Shown: piece by piece, positions 16,315-24,715 of the stretch
How positions within the stretch are numbered: position 1 is the first letter of the stretch
How the letters are laid out: each line of letters starts with the position of its first letter
Assembly (NCBI GenBank): GCA_016715195.1
Contig: JADKBB010000007.1
Location: 62,001 to 126,000 of the forward strand
Length of the DNA: 64,000 nt
From: Candidatus Villigracilis proximus
GTDB taxonomy: Bacteria > Chloroflexota > Anaerolineae > Anaerolineales > Villigracilaceae
Reading direction: 5' to 3'
Program-made: the position numbers and the translations under genes
The notes under the pieces: model-generated
Seen by the model: only the letters and a program-made list of their open reading frames with translations
Told to the model about the DNA's origin: nothing
Database searches by the model: none

Positions 16315-16803
16315 ATGGCTAAAGATATTCACATAAAATTTTGTCCGCGCTGTGCGAGTGAAGTGGTGCATGTTGATAAATTTGACAGGGTGCGCCCGGT
16401 CTGCCCGCAATGCGGCTGGATCTATTTTCAGGATCCAAAAGTTGCATCGGCGGTATTGATCGAACAGGATGGACGTGTTTTGTTGGTGCGCCGTGCGAAT
16501 GAGCCTTTTCGCGGCCTATGGACTTTGCCCGCCGGTTTTGTGAATGGCGGTGAAGACCCGGCCGAAGCGGGTGCGCGTGAATGTTTGGAAGAAACGGGGC
16601 TGAGTGTGCGCGTAACACATGTGCTGGATGTGATCGCTGGCCGTGAGCATGAGCGCGGCGCGGATTTTATTATTGTCTATCATGCCGAGGTAATCAGCGG
16701 GGAGCTGGCTCCTGCCGATGATGCCGATGCCGTAGAATGGTTTGCGCGTGATGCACTGCCGCCTTTGGCTTTTAAAGCCACGCAAAAAATATTACTTGGT
16801 TAA
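16315..16803 (+). CDS. NUDIX hydrolase with N-terminal zinc ribbon (NudC-like)
   Basis: 162 residues. Two CxxC pairs at the start (CPRCASEV and CPQCGW) make the zinc ribbon found in NADH pyrophosphatases; it is followed by the NUDIX box with pattern GX5EX7REUXEEXGU (GFVNGGEDP...RECLEETGL). It probably hydrolyses a nucleoside diphosphate linked to another group, such as NAD(H) or ADP-ribose. The start is at 16315, 9 bases after the anti-sigma stop, so it may belong to the same transcript. A strong terminator follows. Confidence 0.9.
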   Translation: MAKDIHIKFCPRCASEVVHVDKFDRVRPVCPQCGWIYFQDPKVASAVLIEQDGRVLLVRRANEPFRGLWTLPAGFVNGGEDPAEAGARECLEETGLSVRVTHVLDVIAGREHERGADFIIVYHAEVISGELAPADDADAVEWFARDALPPLAFKATQKILLG

Positions 16804-16840
16804 AAAAATACTTCGGGCAAATCGCCCGAAGTATTTTTTT
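16802..16840. terminator. Strong bidirectional terminator
   Basis: A 17-bp stem (16802-16818 with 16824-16840) with an A-run on one side and T-run on the other and a 5-base loop AAATC. It overlaps the end of the NUDIX gene and also lies downstream of the convergent C11 peptidase gene. Confidence 0.92.
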
Positions 16841-16844
16841 ACTC

Positions 16845-16943
16845 GACCTCTTGCATAAGGAAGACGCCGTAAATCAAAAAGTTGCCAAGACACTGCGTCA
16901 CTAAGTTGTGTGCTGTGGTAAAAAATGACTTTTGCGAGAGGTC
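16845..16943. repeat. Possible miniature inverted-repeat element
   Basis: GACCTCTTGCA (16845-16855) and TGCGAGAGGTC (16933-16943) are near-perfect inverted ends about 99 bases apart, one mismatch in 11. There is no open reading frame between them. No clear target-site duplication can be made out, so an ordinary imperfect hairpin is an alternative. Confidence 0.35.
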
Positions 16944-16956
16944 AACTCTTTATTGA

Positions 16957-19098
16957 TTATTCATTTTGATAGGTGATGAATTCATAATTTTCCACAGTGT
17001 TGTTATCAAAGTCTACTGTGTAGAAGCCGATGGCGTATTCACCATCTACGGGATAGCGGGCTTCAAACCAGAAGCCTTGTTCGCCGTAGGTGAATACGTC
17101 GCCACTGAGTGAGTAATCGTAGGTGGCTCCGCCGCTTTCGTCCAGATAATAGGATTGGACGTAATCGGTGAATTGATCACCGATCTGTGGAGTGACTGCC
17201 ACGGCTGTTGAGATTCCATCTCCGTCGGGGTCTGGCAACGCGAAGACATTGAGCAGGTTGCCGTCAGGATCAAATACGAGTTTGGCATCATCGGGCGTGC
17301 CTCCGTTGGCATAGGTGTAGCGTCCATATACAGAGTAGGTGGATGTGCCTGCTGAATTCAAATATTCATCGGGTTCAAAGAGCGCAAAGGCTTCGTTCTG
17401 TCCATCTGTCAGGACAAATAAATTTGGTTCCCATTCATATTCAACCTGGATCGGACTGGGACCATAATTTGGTGAACTCACCCCGTTGATCGTGGTGGTT
17501 TCGGGTGCGAAATGATAGGATGTATCTGCGACCCAATAGGCATTTGAGTCAGGATTATAAAAATACAGGATGAAGTAGATGTAGGACGGGTTACCTGTGA
17601 CCGTGGTGTTCAGGGTCAGGATCTCATCACCAGTGATGAAGTTATCTGAGAGTTGAATCGGGGCAATGGTTATTTCAGATGCGCCGGGAGCCACGATCTC
17701 GATCGTTTGATCTGGAACAAAGGCCTGCCCATCCTGCGGAACAAAAGTCTGCCCGGTATAGTGGAAGGCGAGATATTCATCCCATGATGATTGTTGCAGA
17801 AAGGCATCTGCTGAGTTGGCATACAGGGAATTGTTATCGTATTCAGTGTATGTATAAATATCCGAGATGGGGAAGTGGAATGAAATGCCGGTGGAACCAT
17901 CCATTCGATTGCCGTGTTTTTCAGCAATGACCGCGGAAGAAATGGCGGCCTGTAATTGTTGATTGGCTTGCTGGATGGAGGGGTCGTTTGTGGTGGCCAT
18001 GATGTCGGAAAAATGTCCAAGATCAATAAATGGAGACGGGACATCTTCGCCAAAGAGACTGGTGTAACTGCGGGAGTATTCGCGTCCCTGCGCCACCCAG
18101 GATTGGTCAATAGCCGACAAGGTTGAAATAAGCTGGTTCATGGCATTAATGACATCGGGGACACGCGCGCTTTCGATGGCGCTTAATGTCGTCCCGGCCT
18201 CGATCTCTTCGATCTCAGAAGCAGACCTGCTCTGGGTCAGAATCGTATCTTCCACAATATAAGTGGAGATGATGGCTTGTGACATGCCGCGCCCATCCAT
18301 GGCTGGGTTTTGCGCCAGTTGACTCATCCATGCCGCGTACGACCAGCCTGTGGCAGGAATGGTTTCTTCTGATGCGATCATAAAATTGGAGTAGGGATAA
18401 AGCGCACCATACACTTCGATCATGCCCATCAAACAGGCATCGAAGCCGATCACTTCAAATTTTTGTCCGCCCATATTTTGCTGTACCTGTTGGATCGCTC
18501 CAACGATCTGTGGAAGTGAAAGCGATGAGCCGGCTTGAATATCCGAAAAGCCGCCGTCCCAGCCTCCGCCATGATCCGACATGATCAATGCATATTTTTT
18601 TGCCGGATAATTTCTAATGGACCAGCTGATAAAATCCACCAGGGTTTGCGGGTTGCCCATATCCGCTTCACCGATGCTTTCAATGACAGGGGAGGAGATA
18701 TGAAAGAGATCTGCATGCTGGGTGATGAAAAATCTGGGGGTGTCTGTCCAGTCGCCGTCACCGTCAAAGTAGCCTTCGGCGCGGTCAAATTGGACAACAA
18801 TATTCATTTGGGCGTTCGATCCGACCATTTCCATTTCATTGATGTCAAACCAAAGGTCTTCCTCCAGAATATCATCGTCTGCGTCTGAATAAACGATGAT
18901 CGTCCACTCAGGCAGATTGGATGTGTCCGCCGGAACAAGCGGCTGTGATGAATCGATTGGGTTGGGGATCCCTGTTTCAGAGACAAGAGCATCTCCATAA
19001 AAATAAAGGATGCCGGCGGCACAGCATAAACATGTGATACAGAGTGCGATCCCTGCGATGACGGCAGGAATGCCGAATTTAGTACTTGTATTTCCCAT
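16957..19098 (-). CDS. Clostripain-like (C11) cysteine peptidase, membrane-anchored
   Basis: 713 residues from the ATG at 19098, which has an excellent GGAGGTAA ribosome-binding site; the frame is open 23 residues further but without support. A membrane helix (about 10-33, with several cysteines, CITCLCCAAG) anchors the protein. The C11 domain spans about 65-400 with the catalytic histidine in SDHGGGWDG (His176) and the cysteine in GFDACLMG (Cys222). The rest is a secreted beta-rich region with Asp-rich loops such as DPDGDGIS, perhaps calcium-binding. Probably a surface or secreted endopeptidase with Arg/Lys preference, as in clostripain. Confidence 0.9.
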   Translation of the reverse strand: MGNTSTKFGIPAVIAGIALCITCLCCAAGILYFYGDALVSETGIPNPIDSSQPLVPADTSNLPEWTIIVYSDADDDILEEDLWFDINEMEMVGSNAQMNIVVQFDRAEGYFDGDGDWTDTPRFFITQHADLFHISSPVIESIGEADMGNPQTLVDFISWSIRNYPAKKYALIMSDHGGGWDGGFSDIQAGSSLSLPQIVGAIQQVQQNMGGQKFEVIGFDACLMGMIEVYGALYPYSNFMIASEETIPATGWSYAAWMSQLAQNPAMDGRGMSQAIISTYIVEDTILTQSRSASEIEEIEAGTTLSAIESARVPDVINAMNQLISTLSAIDQSWVAQGREYSRSYTSLFGEDVPSPFIDLGHFSDIMATTNDPSIQQANQQLQAAISSAVIAEKHGNRMDGSTGISFHFPISDIYTYTEYDNNSLYANSADAFLQQSSWDEYLAFHYTGQTFVPQDGQAFVPDQTIEIVAPGASEITIAPIQLSDNFITGDEILTLNTTVTGNPSYIYFILYFYNPDSNAYWVADTSYHFAPETTTINGVSSPNYGPSPIQVEYEWEPNLFVLTDGQNEAFALFEPDEYLNSAGTSTYSVYGRYTYANGGTPDDAKLVFDPDGNLLNVFALPDPDGDGISTAVAVTPQIGDQFTDYVQSYYLDESGGATYDYSLSGDVFTYGEQGFWFEARYPVDGEYAIGFYTVDFDNNTVENYEFITYQNE

Positions 19099-19403
19099 AA
19101 TTACCTCCGTTGGCGTTTGGAATAAAATGGTGGATTTTAGTCTGCTTATAAAAATACTGACAGTCACTTTGAGATGAAGCGAAGGGAATTGTCAGCATAA
19201 GCATCTGCGATCCAAACAATAATCTGATTGCCCTGACATCATAGCACGGCAGAGCATGACGGTGCAAGAGAAGATGGATCATTAATATGCTCCTGCTTAT
19301 TTAATGGTTTATACCCATGACCAAAGTACCTTTCGTTTTATTTCTTTTTAGTGTATCCTTGCGCCCAAAATTAGGTTTCAATGAGAAAAAAGGAGAATTG
19401 ATA
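19099..19403. other. Divergent intergenic region (about 305 bases)
   Basis: It separates the C11 peptidase from the lipoprotein gene. Besides the minus-strand promoter, it contains CTGACA / TGTCAG-type short inverted bases around 19155-19197. I see no RNA gene or small ORF that I can support, and no clear plus-strand promoter. Confidence 0.5.
19238..19267 (-). promoter_or_regulatory. Promoter of the C11 peptidase gene
   Basis: On the minus strand TTGCAC (19262-19267), an 18-base spacer and TATGAT (19238-19243). The leader would be about 130 bases. Confidence 0.6.
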
Positions 19404-20060
19404 ATGAAATCACAGTACCGTATGTTGATTGCTTTTATAACTTTGTTATTGGCAGTAAGTCTGGCTTGTAATGGTGGTAATTCCACTCCGGTTGTGCCTA
19501 CCAGCGCGCCCACCTCAACCAAATCGCCTGCCCAGCCCCAACCTCCCTCAAACAACCCGTCCAATCCGCCATCCGGCAATAATGGCAGTACAAATGCCAA
19601 TAGTGGAAGTTCCGATCTGGTGACTTTTACAGATGAAAATGGTTTCCTCGAATTTGATCTGCCCGGAGACTGGTTCTATGAACAATATACCGAAGAAGAC
19701 CTGTATATTGATATCTTCACCTCTCCCAATGAATCGGCCATCATTGAAAGTTTGGTTTTCGATAATAACGGCGGCGTTGTAAACAATGGCGGCGCAGCCC
19801 TTTATTTGTTGAATTATCGCTACAGCAATACCGGTAAAGAAGGCGATATCCGGGTTAGTAGCGACCAGCTTGAAGAAGATGGGTCCGAACGACTCGAATG
19901 GAAATCGAAGAGCGGAAATTATTCCGGCGTTTCATGGTTTGAGCTTCGCGGAAATAATAAATCCATCTTCCTGATGTACACCATGTACTGGTCAGACGAT
20001 ATTGACGATGCGACATTCTCTGTGTTGCAGCAGGCGGTTGACAGTTACCGTGTTCCGTAA
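19404..20060 (+). CDS. Secreted lipoprotein, PsbP/DUF-type single domain
   Basis: 218 residues. The start at 19404 has an AAAGGAGAA ribosome-binding site. The signal peptide ends at lipobox VSLAC, followed by a Pro/Ser/Asn-rich linker of about 55 residues. The folded part begins with TFTDENGFLEFDLPGDW, the opening typical of PsbP-like beta-sandwich proteins (GFSFxxPxGW), and ends with VLQQAVDSYRVP. I do not recognise a specific function. It is a single-gene unit with its own terminator. Confidence 0.72.
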   Translation: MKSQYRMLIAFITLLLAVSLACNGGNSTPVVPTSAPTSTKSPAQPQPPSNNPSNPPSGNNGSTNANSGSSDLVTFTDENGFLEFDLPGDWFYEQYTEEDLYIDIFTSPNESAIIESLVFDNNGGVVNNGGAALYLLNYRYSNTGKEGDIRVSSDQLEEDGSERLEWKSKSGNYSGVSWFELRGNNKSIFLMYTMYWSDDIDDATFSVLQQAVDSYRVP

Positions 20061-20088
20061 GACTTAAACGTATTAAGAAAAATATCAG

Positions 20089-20124
20089 AACAGACCGGGT
20101 TTTATGATCCGGTCTGTTTTTTTT
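20089..20124 (+). terminator. Terminator after the lipoprotein gene
   Basis: AACAGACCGG pairs with CCGGTCTGTT around a 10-base loop, with a run of eight T. Confidence 0.9.
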
Positions 20125-20138
20125 ATCATAAAAAATGC

Positions 20139-20144
20139 TACAAT
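20139..20144 (+). promoter_or_regulatory. Extended -10 box of amrB (leaderless start)
   Basis: TGCTACAAT with TACAAT at 20139-20144, six bases before the ATG at 20151; no Shine-Dalgarno sequence. Confidence 0.55.
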
Positions 20145-20150
20145 CACTTT

Positions 20151-20981
20151 ATGCTTAATCTTCGTCCCTCCCCAATTGCAGGCACCTGGTACGAATCTGA
20201 TCCTGAAAAACTTGCGGCTCGTGTGGATGAATATCTTAATGCCGTCCAGCTTCCAGATATTCTAGGAAATATTGTCGCTGTCATCGCTCCGCACGCCGGA
20301 CATATTTATTCAGGCGCGGTTGCCGCTTATGCTTTTGCCGCCTGCCGCGCTCTCTCCCCTGATCTGGTTGCTATTCTTTCGCCTTATCACAACAGTTCAC
20401 CCTATTCACTTATCACAACCAAACATCAAGCCTACGCCACGCCTCTGGGCAATGTCGAAGTCGATCGGGCTGCACTTCTGGATTTGCAGCTTAATCTTGA
20501 ACATCCCATTTCCGCCATTGCAAATGACCGTGAACATTCACTTGAGATCGAACTTCCGTTTTTACAGCGCGTATTAAAAAATGAATTTAAACTTTTGCCG
20601 ATCATGATGCATTCACAGGAACCCGAAACCGCAAAAAGACTGGGGCGCGCCCTCGCGCAAACTCTTGGAAATAAAAGAGCGCTCATTGTTGCATCCACTG
20701 ATCTTTCACATTTTTATGAGCAGCAAACAGCAAAAATCCTTGATTCAGAAATGCTCAAGCGGTTTGAATCTTTCGACCCCGAATCCATCTTTGAAGCCGA
20801 ACACACCAGCAAAGGATTCGCCTGCGGACATGCCGCCGTCGCATCCACGCTTTGGGCGGCACGTGAACTGGGTGCCGATAAAGTTCAAATTCTGAAATAT
20901 GCCACATCAGGCGATGTCACCGGAGATCATTCATCCGTTGTCGGCTACGGCGCTGGAGTCATCACACAACGCATAAAATAA
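20151..20981 (+). CDS. amrB: AmmeMemoRadiSam system protein B (MEMO1 family)
   Basis: 276 residues covering the whole MEMO1 family. Typical motifs are RPSPIAGTWYESDP at the start, IAPHAGHIYSGAVAAYAF with the conserved histidine, LSPYHNSSP, the EHSLEIELPFLQ segment, ASTDLSHFY, and the C-terminal GDHSSVVGYGA. In bacteria this family is linked to a radical SAM enzyme (AmrS) and an AMMECR1 protein (AmrA), but neither partner is in this window. The histidine set suggests a metal-dependent dioxygenase-like site; the substrate is not known to me. Confidence 0.92.
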   Translation: MLNLRPSPIAGTWYESDPEKLAARVDEYLNAVQLPDILGNIVAVIAPHAGHIYSGAVAAYAFAACRALSPDLVAILSPYHNSSPYSLITTKHQAYATPLGNVEVDRAALLDLQLNLEHPISAIANDREHSLEIELPFLQRVLKNEFKLLPIMMHSQEPETAKRLGRALAQTLGNKRALIVASTDLSHFYEQQTAKILDSEMLKRFESFDPESIFEAEHTSKGFACGHAAVASTLWAARELGADKVQILKYATSGDVTGDHSSVVGYGAGVITQRIK

Positions 20982-21013
20982 AAAGACGCAGGAGATAACC
21001 CGCGTCTTCACTT

Positions 21014-21051
21014 ACTTATTACTTATTACTTATTACTTATTACTTATTACT
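21014..21051. repeat. (ACTTATT)5 heptamer array
   Basis: Five perfect copies of ACTTATT (21014-21048) plus a partial unit, between the convergent ends of amrB and the small membrane protein gene. Seven copies of the same unit are at 55058-55106. Confidence 0.95.
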
Positions 21052-21060
21052 CACAACCCA

Positions 21061-21495
21061 TTACTTACTATTATTCCACTTATTCACTGCATCTTGAAAA
21101 GCCCGCTTTAATCCCTCATCAGGTAGTTCGTCAACGCTTGCATATTTCTTTCCATTCACCCAAATATCTAGCGAACCATCTTTCGCAGTTCCCAGATCAA
21201 TATTAAATTTATTAAACGGATCACTCTCCAGTTTCGCGCGCAGAATATCTTCGATCTGCTCCGCGAATGGCGCGGCAAGTTTCTCGCCCGCGTCGTGATC
21301 GAAGGAAGTGACCCCTTCATTGTCAGCGAGCGTGGCGTCGATCGTTTCCTGCGGCGGAAGAGAGTGCATCCACACCGGTTTTTCGTTCGTCTTGCCGGTT
21401 AGGTTCACTTCATTTGCTCGCATGAACATAAAAGCCAGCAATCCCACCAAAACCAAAATCACGACCCCGCCTAAAATCATTATTGTCATCGCCAT
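21061..21495 (-). CDS. Hypothetical membrane-anchored protein
   Basis: 144 residues. One N-terminal helix (about 3-25, IMILGGVVILVLVGLLAFMF) with the rest soluble and acidic. I recognise no family; visible features are a possible strand-rich segment LGTAKDGSLDIWVNGKKYASV and a C-terminal helix. A weak CCTCC-containing region upstream on the plus strand gives GGAGGCTGATATGGC on the minus strand, a good ribosome-binding site for the start at 21495. It diverges from priA. Confidence 0.6.
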   Translation of the reverse strand: MAMTIMILGGVVILVLVGLLAFMFMRANEVNLTGKTNEKPVWMHSLPPQETIDATLADNEGVTSFDHDAGEKLAAPFAEQIEDILRAKLESDPFNKFNIDLGTAKDGSLDIWVNGKKYASVDELPDEGLKRAFQDAVNKWNNSK

Positions 21496-21526
21496 ATCAG
21501 CCTCCGTTTTTTATCCTGTAAAACAT

Positions 21527-21532
21527 TATAAT
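21527..21532 (+). promoter_or_regulatory. -10 box of priA (leaderless start)
   Basis: TATAAT six bases before the ATG at 21539. The longer upstream open frame overlaps the divergent gene and is not family-like. Confidence 0.5.
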
Positions 21533-21538
21533 CGCACA

Positions 21539-23401
21539 ATGTTTGTCCGTGTCGCTGTTAACGTTTCTGCAATCTCCAACCTTTACGATTATTTCGTCCC
21601 CGCTGAACTCGCACCCCAGATCCAAACCGGCTGTCTGGTGACTGTGCCATTTGGGAATCAAATCGTGCAGGGGATTATCGTAAGCCTGCCTGACTCTCCC
21701 GCCGTAGAGAATCCCAAACCGATCATTGACCTGCTCGACCCTGCACCGGTTCTGACTCAACCCCAGCTTGCTCTGGCGATTCTATTGGCTGACTCTACCC
21801 TCAGCCCGCTCGCATCCATCGTCAGCCTCATGCTGCCCGTGGGATTGAGTCAACAGGCGGATGTACTCTACCAGACCGTAGACGGTAGACCGCAGACCAC
21901 GCAAGATGGTCAACCGTCAATTGTCCATCGTCGTTTGCTTGATTTACTGCAACAGCGCGGCGCATTGCGCGGACGTCAAATTGACTCACACTTCTCAAAA
22001 GTGGACTGGCGCAAGACGGCGCAGATTCTTGTTAAAAAAGGAATTCTGTCATCGAAGCATGTTTTGCCTGCTCCACGGGTCAGACCAAAATTTTTACGTG
22101 TGGCCCAGCTATCGGTCCCGCCAGAAGAAGCGGAAGCAGAAATGCCAAGCCTCGGCACAAAGCAAACCCTGGCACGCCGCCAGGCCGCGCTTCGATTCTT
22201 AATCCAACAACCTGAAGCGATTAATCTTTCATGGGTCTATGCTGAAACCGGCTGCAATCTCGCCGATCTACAGGAACTCGAAGAACGCGGATTGATCCGC
22301 TTATTTGAAAGCGAAATTTTCCGCGACCCGCTCGAAAACATAGGAAGACAAATCAACAAAGAAACCACCCCGCAAGTCCTCGAACTCACATCAGAACAAT
22401 CTTTTGCACTAAATCAAATTTTAGAATCTTTTTCATCCTTCATCCTTCATCCTTCATCCTTCCTCATCCATGGCGTCACCGGCTCCGGCAAAACCGAAAT
22501 CTATCTGCGTGCTGCAGAAGAAACCATCAAGCGCGGAAAACAAGCCATCATCCTCGTGCCCGAGATCGCGTTGACTCCGCAAGCGGTGCGCCGGTTTCTC
22601 TCACGCTTCCCCGGCCAGGTGGGACTTGTCCACTCGAAGCTGTCAGAAGGGGAGCGCTACGATACATGGCGGCGCGCACGTTCCGGAAAATTAAAAGTCA
22701 TTATTGGCGCGCGTTCTGCGTTGTTTAGTCCGCTGCCGAATGTCGGCCTGATCGTTGTGGACGAGTGCCACGATGGCTCTTATTATCAATCTGAGCCGCC
22801 GTACTATAACGCTGTCACTGCGGCGCAGGAATATGCGCGTTTATGCGGAGCGGTGTGTGTGTTGGGTTCAGCCACGCCCACCATTGAGCAAAGATTCAAA
22901 GCAGAAAATAAACAACTTATAAAATTAGATCTGCCGCGCCGTATCGTTGAAACCGGTTTACCGCCCGTTCAAATTGTGGACATGCGCGAAGAACTCAAAA
23001 CCGGCAATCGCGGAATTTTCTCTCGCGCACTGGCTGAATCTTTAGCCGAGACAATTTCACGCGGCGAACAGGCCATCCTCTTTCTTAATCGGCGCGGCAC
23101 AGCTTCGTATGTCTTTTGCCGTGACTGCGGCTACGTGGTGAAATGTCCCAACTGCGAAACCCCGCTGACGTTGCACGTTGAACGTTTAACGTTGAACGTG
23201 CAACCTTCGACGTTATTATGCCATCACTGCAATTACACGCGCCAAATGCCGAAGACCTGTCCGAGTTGTAACGGGAAGAATATCCGCGCTTTCGGATTGG
23301 GCAGTGAAAAAGTGGAAGAAGAAGTGCAGACCGCATTCCCGGCGTGCGCACCCTGCGTTGGGACTGGGACACTACGCGCCAAAAAGACGCGCACGAAATG
23401 A
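21539..23401 (+). CDS. priA: Primosomal protein N' (PriA helicase), N-terminal part, frameshifted
   Basis: Replication-restart helicase. From the ATG at 21539 the frame gives the DNA-binding domain (VAVNVSAISNLYDYFVPAEL), the helicase core with Walker A GVTGSGKTEIY (about residue 312), DECH at about 408, GSATPTIEQRF, and the zinc cysteines CRDCGYVVKCPNC and CHHCNY...CPSCNGK. At about 23340 the frame is lost: after QTAFP one G seems missing in CCCGG, and the true continuation GVRTLRWDWDTT is read in the next frame. The last residues before the stop at 23401 are therefore artificial. Three heptamer arrays lie inside the gene, each in a loop. A repaired protein would be about 820 residues, long for PriA, partly because of these loops. 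Confidence 0.9.
   Translation: MFVRVAVNVSAISNLYDYFVPAELAPQIQTGCLVTVPFGNQIVQGIIVSLPDSPAVENPKPIIDLLDPAPVLTQPQLALAILLADSTLSPLASIVSLMLPVGLSQQADVLYQTVDGRPQTTQDGQPSIVHRRLLDLLQQRGALRGRQIDSHFSKVDWRKTAQILVKKGILSSKHVLPAPRVRPKFLRVAQLSVPPEEAEAEMPSLGTKQTLARRQAALRFLIQQPEAINLSWVYAETGCNLADLQELEERGLIRLFESEIFRDPLENIGRQINKETTPQVLELTSEQSFALNQILESFSSFILHPSSFLIHGVTGSGKTEIYLRAAEETIKRGKQAIILVPEIALTPQAVRRFLSRFPGQVGLVHSKLSEGERYDTWRRARSGKLKVIIGARSALFSPLPNVGLIVVDECHDGSYYQSEPPYYNAVTAAQEYARLCGAVCVLGSATPTIEQRFKAENKQLIKLDLPRRIVETGLPPVQIVDMREELKTGNRGIFSRALAESLAETISRGEQAILFLNRRGTASYVFCRDCGYVVKCPNCETPLTLHVERLTLNVQPSTLLCHHCNYTRQMPKTCPSCNGKNIRAFGLGSEKVEEEVQTAFPACAPCVGTGTLRAKKTRTK
21873..21935. repeat. Heptamer arrays in priA (AGACCGT type and GTCAAC type)
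   Basis: AGACCGT, AGACGGT, AGACCGC, AGACCAC (21873-21900), one intervening unit, then GGTCAAC, CGTCAAT, TGTCCAT, CGTCGTT (21908-21935). They encode the variable segment after the N-terminal domain. Confidence 0.65.
22434..22461. repeat. (CATCCTT)4 heptamer array in priA
   Basis: Four perfect CATCCTT units encode SSFILHPSSF just before the Walker A strand. The same unit occurs at 42985-43012 and, inverted, at 54963-55004. Confidence 0.9.
23168..23202. repeat. Heptamer array ACGTTGA x5 in priA
   Basis: ACGTTGC, ACGTTGA, ACGTTTA, ACGTTGA, ACGTGCA encode the segment between two zinc-binding cysteine pairs (LHVERLTLNVQ). The block is also partly palindromic (GTTGCACGTT ... AACGTGCAAC). Confidence 0.75.
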
Positions 23402-24000
23402 TTCTGACGCACTTCGCCAATCATCAGGCCGATGTGTTGGTCGGCACGCAAATGCTCGCCAAGGGACTTGACCTTCCGCTGGTTACGTTGGTTGGCATTG
23501 TACTGGCAGATGTGGGGCTTGGCTTGCCCGATCCCTTCGCCAGTGAAAAAGTATTTCAAACCCTCACACAGGTTGCAGGCCGCGCGGGGCGCTCGTCTTT
23601 GGGCGGCAAAGTGATTATGCAAACTTTCATGCCTGAGCATTACGCAATTCAAGCGGCGTCACAACATGATGTCAATGGATTTTATGCACAGGAATTAAAT
23701 TATCGCAAGCAGTTGAATTATCCGCCTTACACGAGACTCGCGCGGCTGGAGTATCGCCACGCTGACTCTGCCAAAGCGGAGGAAGAGTCACAGAAAACAG
23801 CGAACAGGCTCAAGGTTAAGATCGAAGCGGAGGCTCGTCATCAAACGGAGATCATTGGCCCCGTCCCATCGTTTTTTGCAAAAATGGATGGCGTCTATCG
23901 CTGGCAAATTATCGTCCGCAGTCCCGATCCGGCTGCGTTGTTGCGCGATGTAAAACTAACCGATTGGCGAATTGAAATAGACCCGATCAGTTTGTTGTAA
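23344..24000 (+). CDS. priA: PriA helicase, C-terminal part (in the shifted frame)
   Basis: This frame carries the end of PriA: WDWDTTRQKDAHEMIL, VLVGTQMLAKGLDLPLVTLV, LPDPFASEKVFQTLTQVAGRAGRSS and the C-terminal domain with YPPYTRLA and VKIEAEA...EIIGPVPSFFAK. These are helicase motifs V and VI and the PriA C-terminal domain, so both halves are well conserved. The join is at about 23341 by one missing G. It has no start signals of its own, so it should be read as the end of the preceding entry. Confidence 0.9.
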   Translation: MRTLRWDWDTTRQKDAHEMILTHFANHQADVLVGTQMLAKGLDLPLVTLVGIVLADVGLGLPDPFASEKVFQTLTQVAGRAGRSSLGGKVIMQTFMPEHYAIQAASQHDVNGFYAQELNYRKQLNYPPYTRLARLEYRHADSAKAEEESQKTANRLKVKIEAEARHQTEIIGPVPSFFAKMDGVYRWQIIVRSPDPAALLRDVKLTDWRIEIDPISLL

Positions 24001-24014
24001 ATGTAAGTGGATTG

Positions 24015-24683
24015 TTATGCGGGCAAAACACATTCGGGGCGGTCATTGCCCGGACTGTTGACGAATGTTGAAACGGGGTGCGCGGACATTCTGTCGGCTG
24101 GAAAAGGTTGAATGAGCGGCAGCAGGCGTTCGGGCGTTTGAGGCGCGGCGTCTAACCAGGCGTTGTAATCTTGTTTGTCCAGAATGACAGGCATGCGATT
24201 GTGCAGAGTCGACATTAATTCATTTGGTTCGGTAGTGATGATGGTGCAGGTGCGGAGCGTATTGCCATCGGGCGAATGCCATTCATCCCACAGCCCTGCG
24301 AAGGCAAATGGCTGATGGTCTTTCATGTGGATGAAGTATGGCGTTTTTGTTTTTATTCCTTCGCCGGCTTTCCATTCGTAAAAACCGTCGGTTAGGATCA
24401 GACAGCGTTTGTATTTGAAACTGCCGCGAAAGGACGGTTTTTCGGCGACGGTTTCACCGCGCGCGTTTATGAGTTTATTGGCAATGCCGGGGTCTTTCGC
24501 CCAGGAGGGGATCAGTCCCCATAGAAAAAAATCCGCCTTGTTTTTTCCATCATTGGGGATGGCGAGGACAGGCTGCGATGGGGCGATATTAAAGCGCGGT
24601 GCGAATTGAGTTGGGAATATAAAATCGCCAAATGCGTCTTTTAATTCTGCGGGGTCAACAGTAAGGGTAAATCTTCCGCACAT
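24015..24683 (-). CDS. SRAP (YedK/HMCES) family protein, abasic-site DNA-protein crosslinker
   Basis: 222 residues. Starts MCGRFTLT, so Cys2 is exposed as the catalytic residue after loss of Met1. Other SRAP motifs are RFNIAPSQPV, LWGLIPSWAKD, NARGETVAEKPSF, RCLILTDGFYEWK, FAGLWDEW, TCTIITTEPNE and HNRMPVIL. The family forms a thiazolidine link with abasic sites in single-stranded DNA. The stop is only 14 bases from the end of priA (convergent). Ribosome-binding site AAGGAGAA is well placed. Confidence 0.95.
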   Translation of the reverse strand: MCGRFTLTVDPAELKDAFGDFIFPTQFAPRFNIAPSQPVLAIPNDGKNKADFFLWGLIPSWAKDPGIANKLINARGETVAEKPSFRGSFKYKRCLILTDGFYEWKAGEGIKTKTPYFIHMKDHQPFAFAGLWDEWHSPDGNTLRTCTIITTEPNELMSTLHNRMPVILDKQDYNAWLDAAPQTPERLLPLIQPFPADRMSAHPVSTFVNSPGNDRPECVLPA

Positions 24684-24715
24684 GAGTATTCTCCTTTTAA
24701 ATGAGCGAGCTAAAT

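Noticed and set aside
21014..21051. Heptamer arrays as CRISPR-like repeats
   Set aside because: Units are 7 bases with no spacers between them, and no cas genes are present.
21308..21538. Upstream extension of the priA frame
   Set aside because: It runs through the divergent membrane protein gene and the -10 box; PriA homology begins at 21539.
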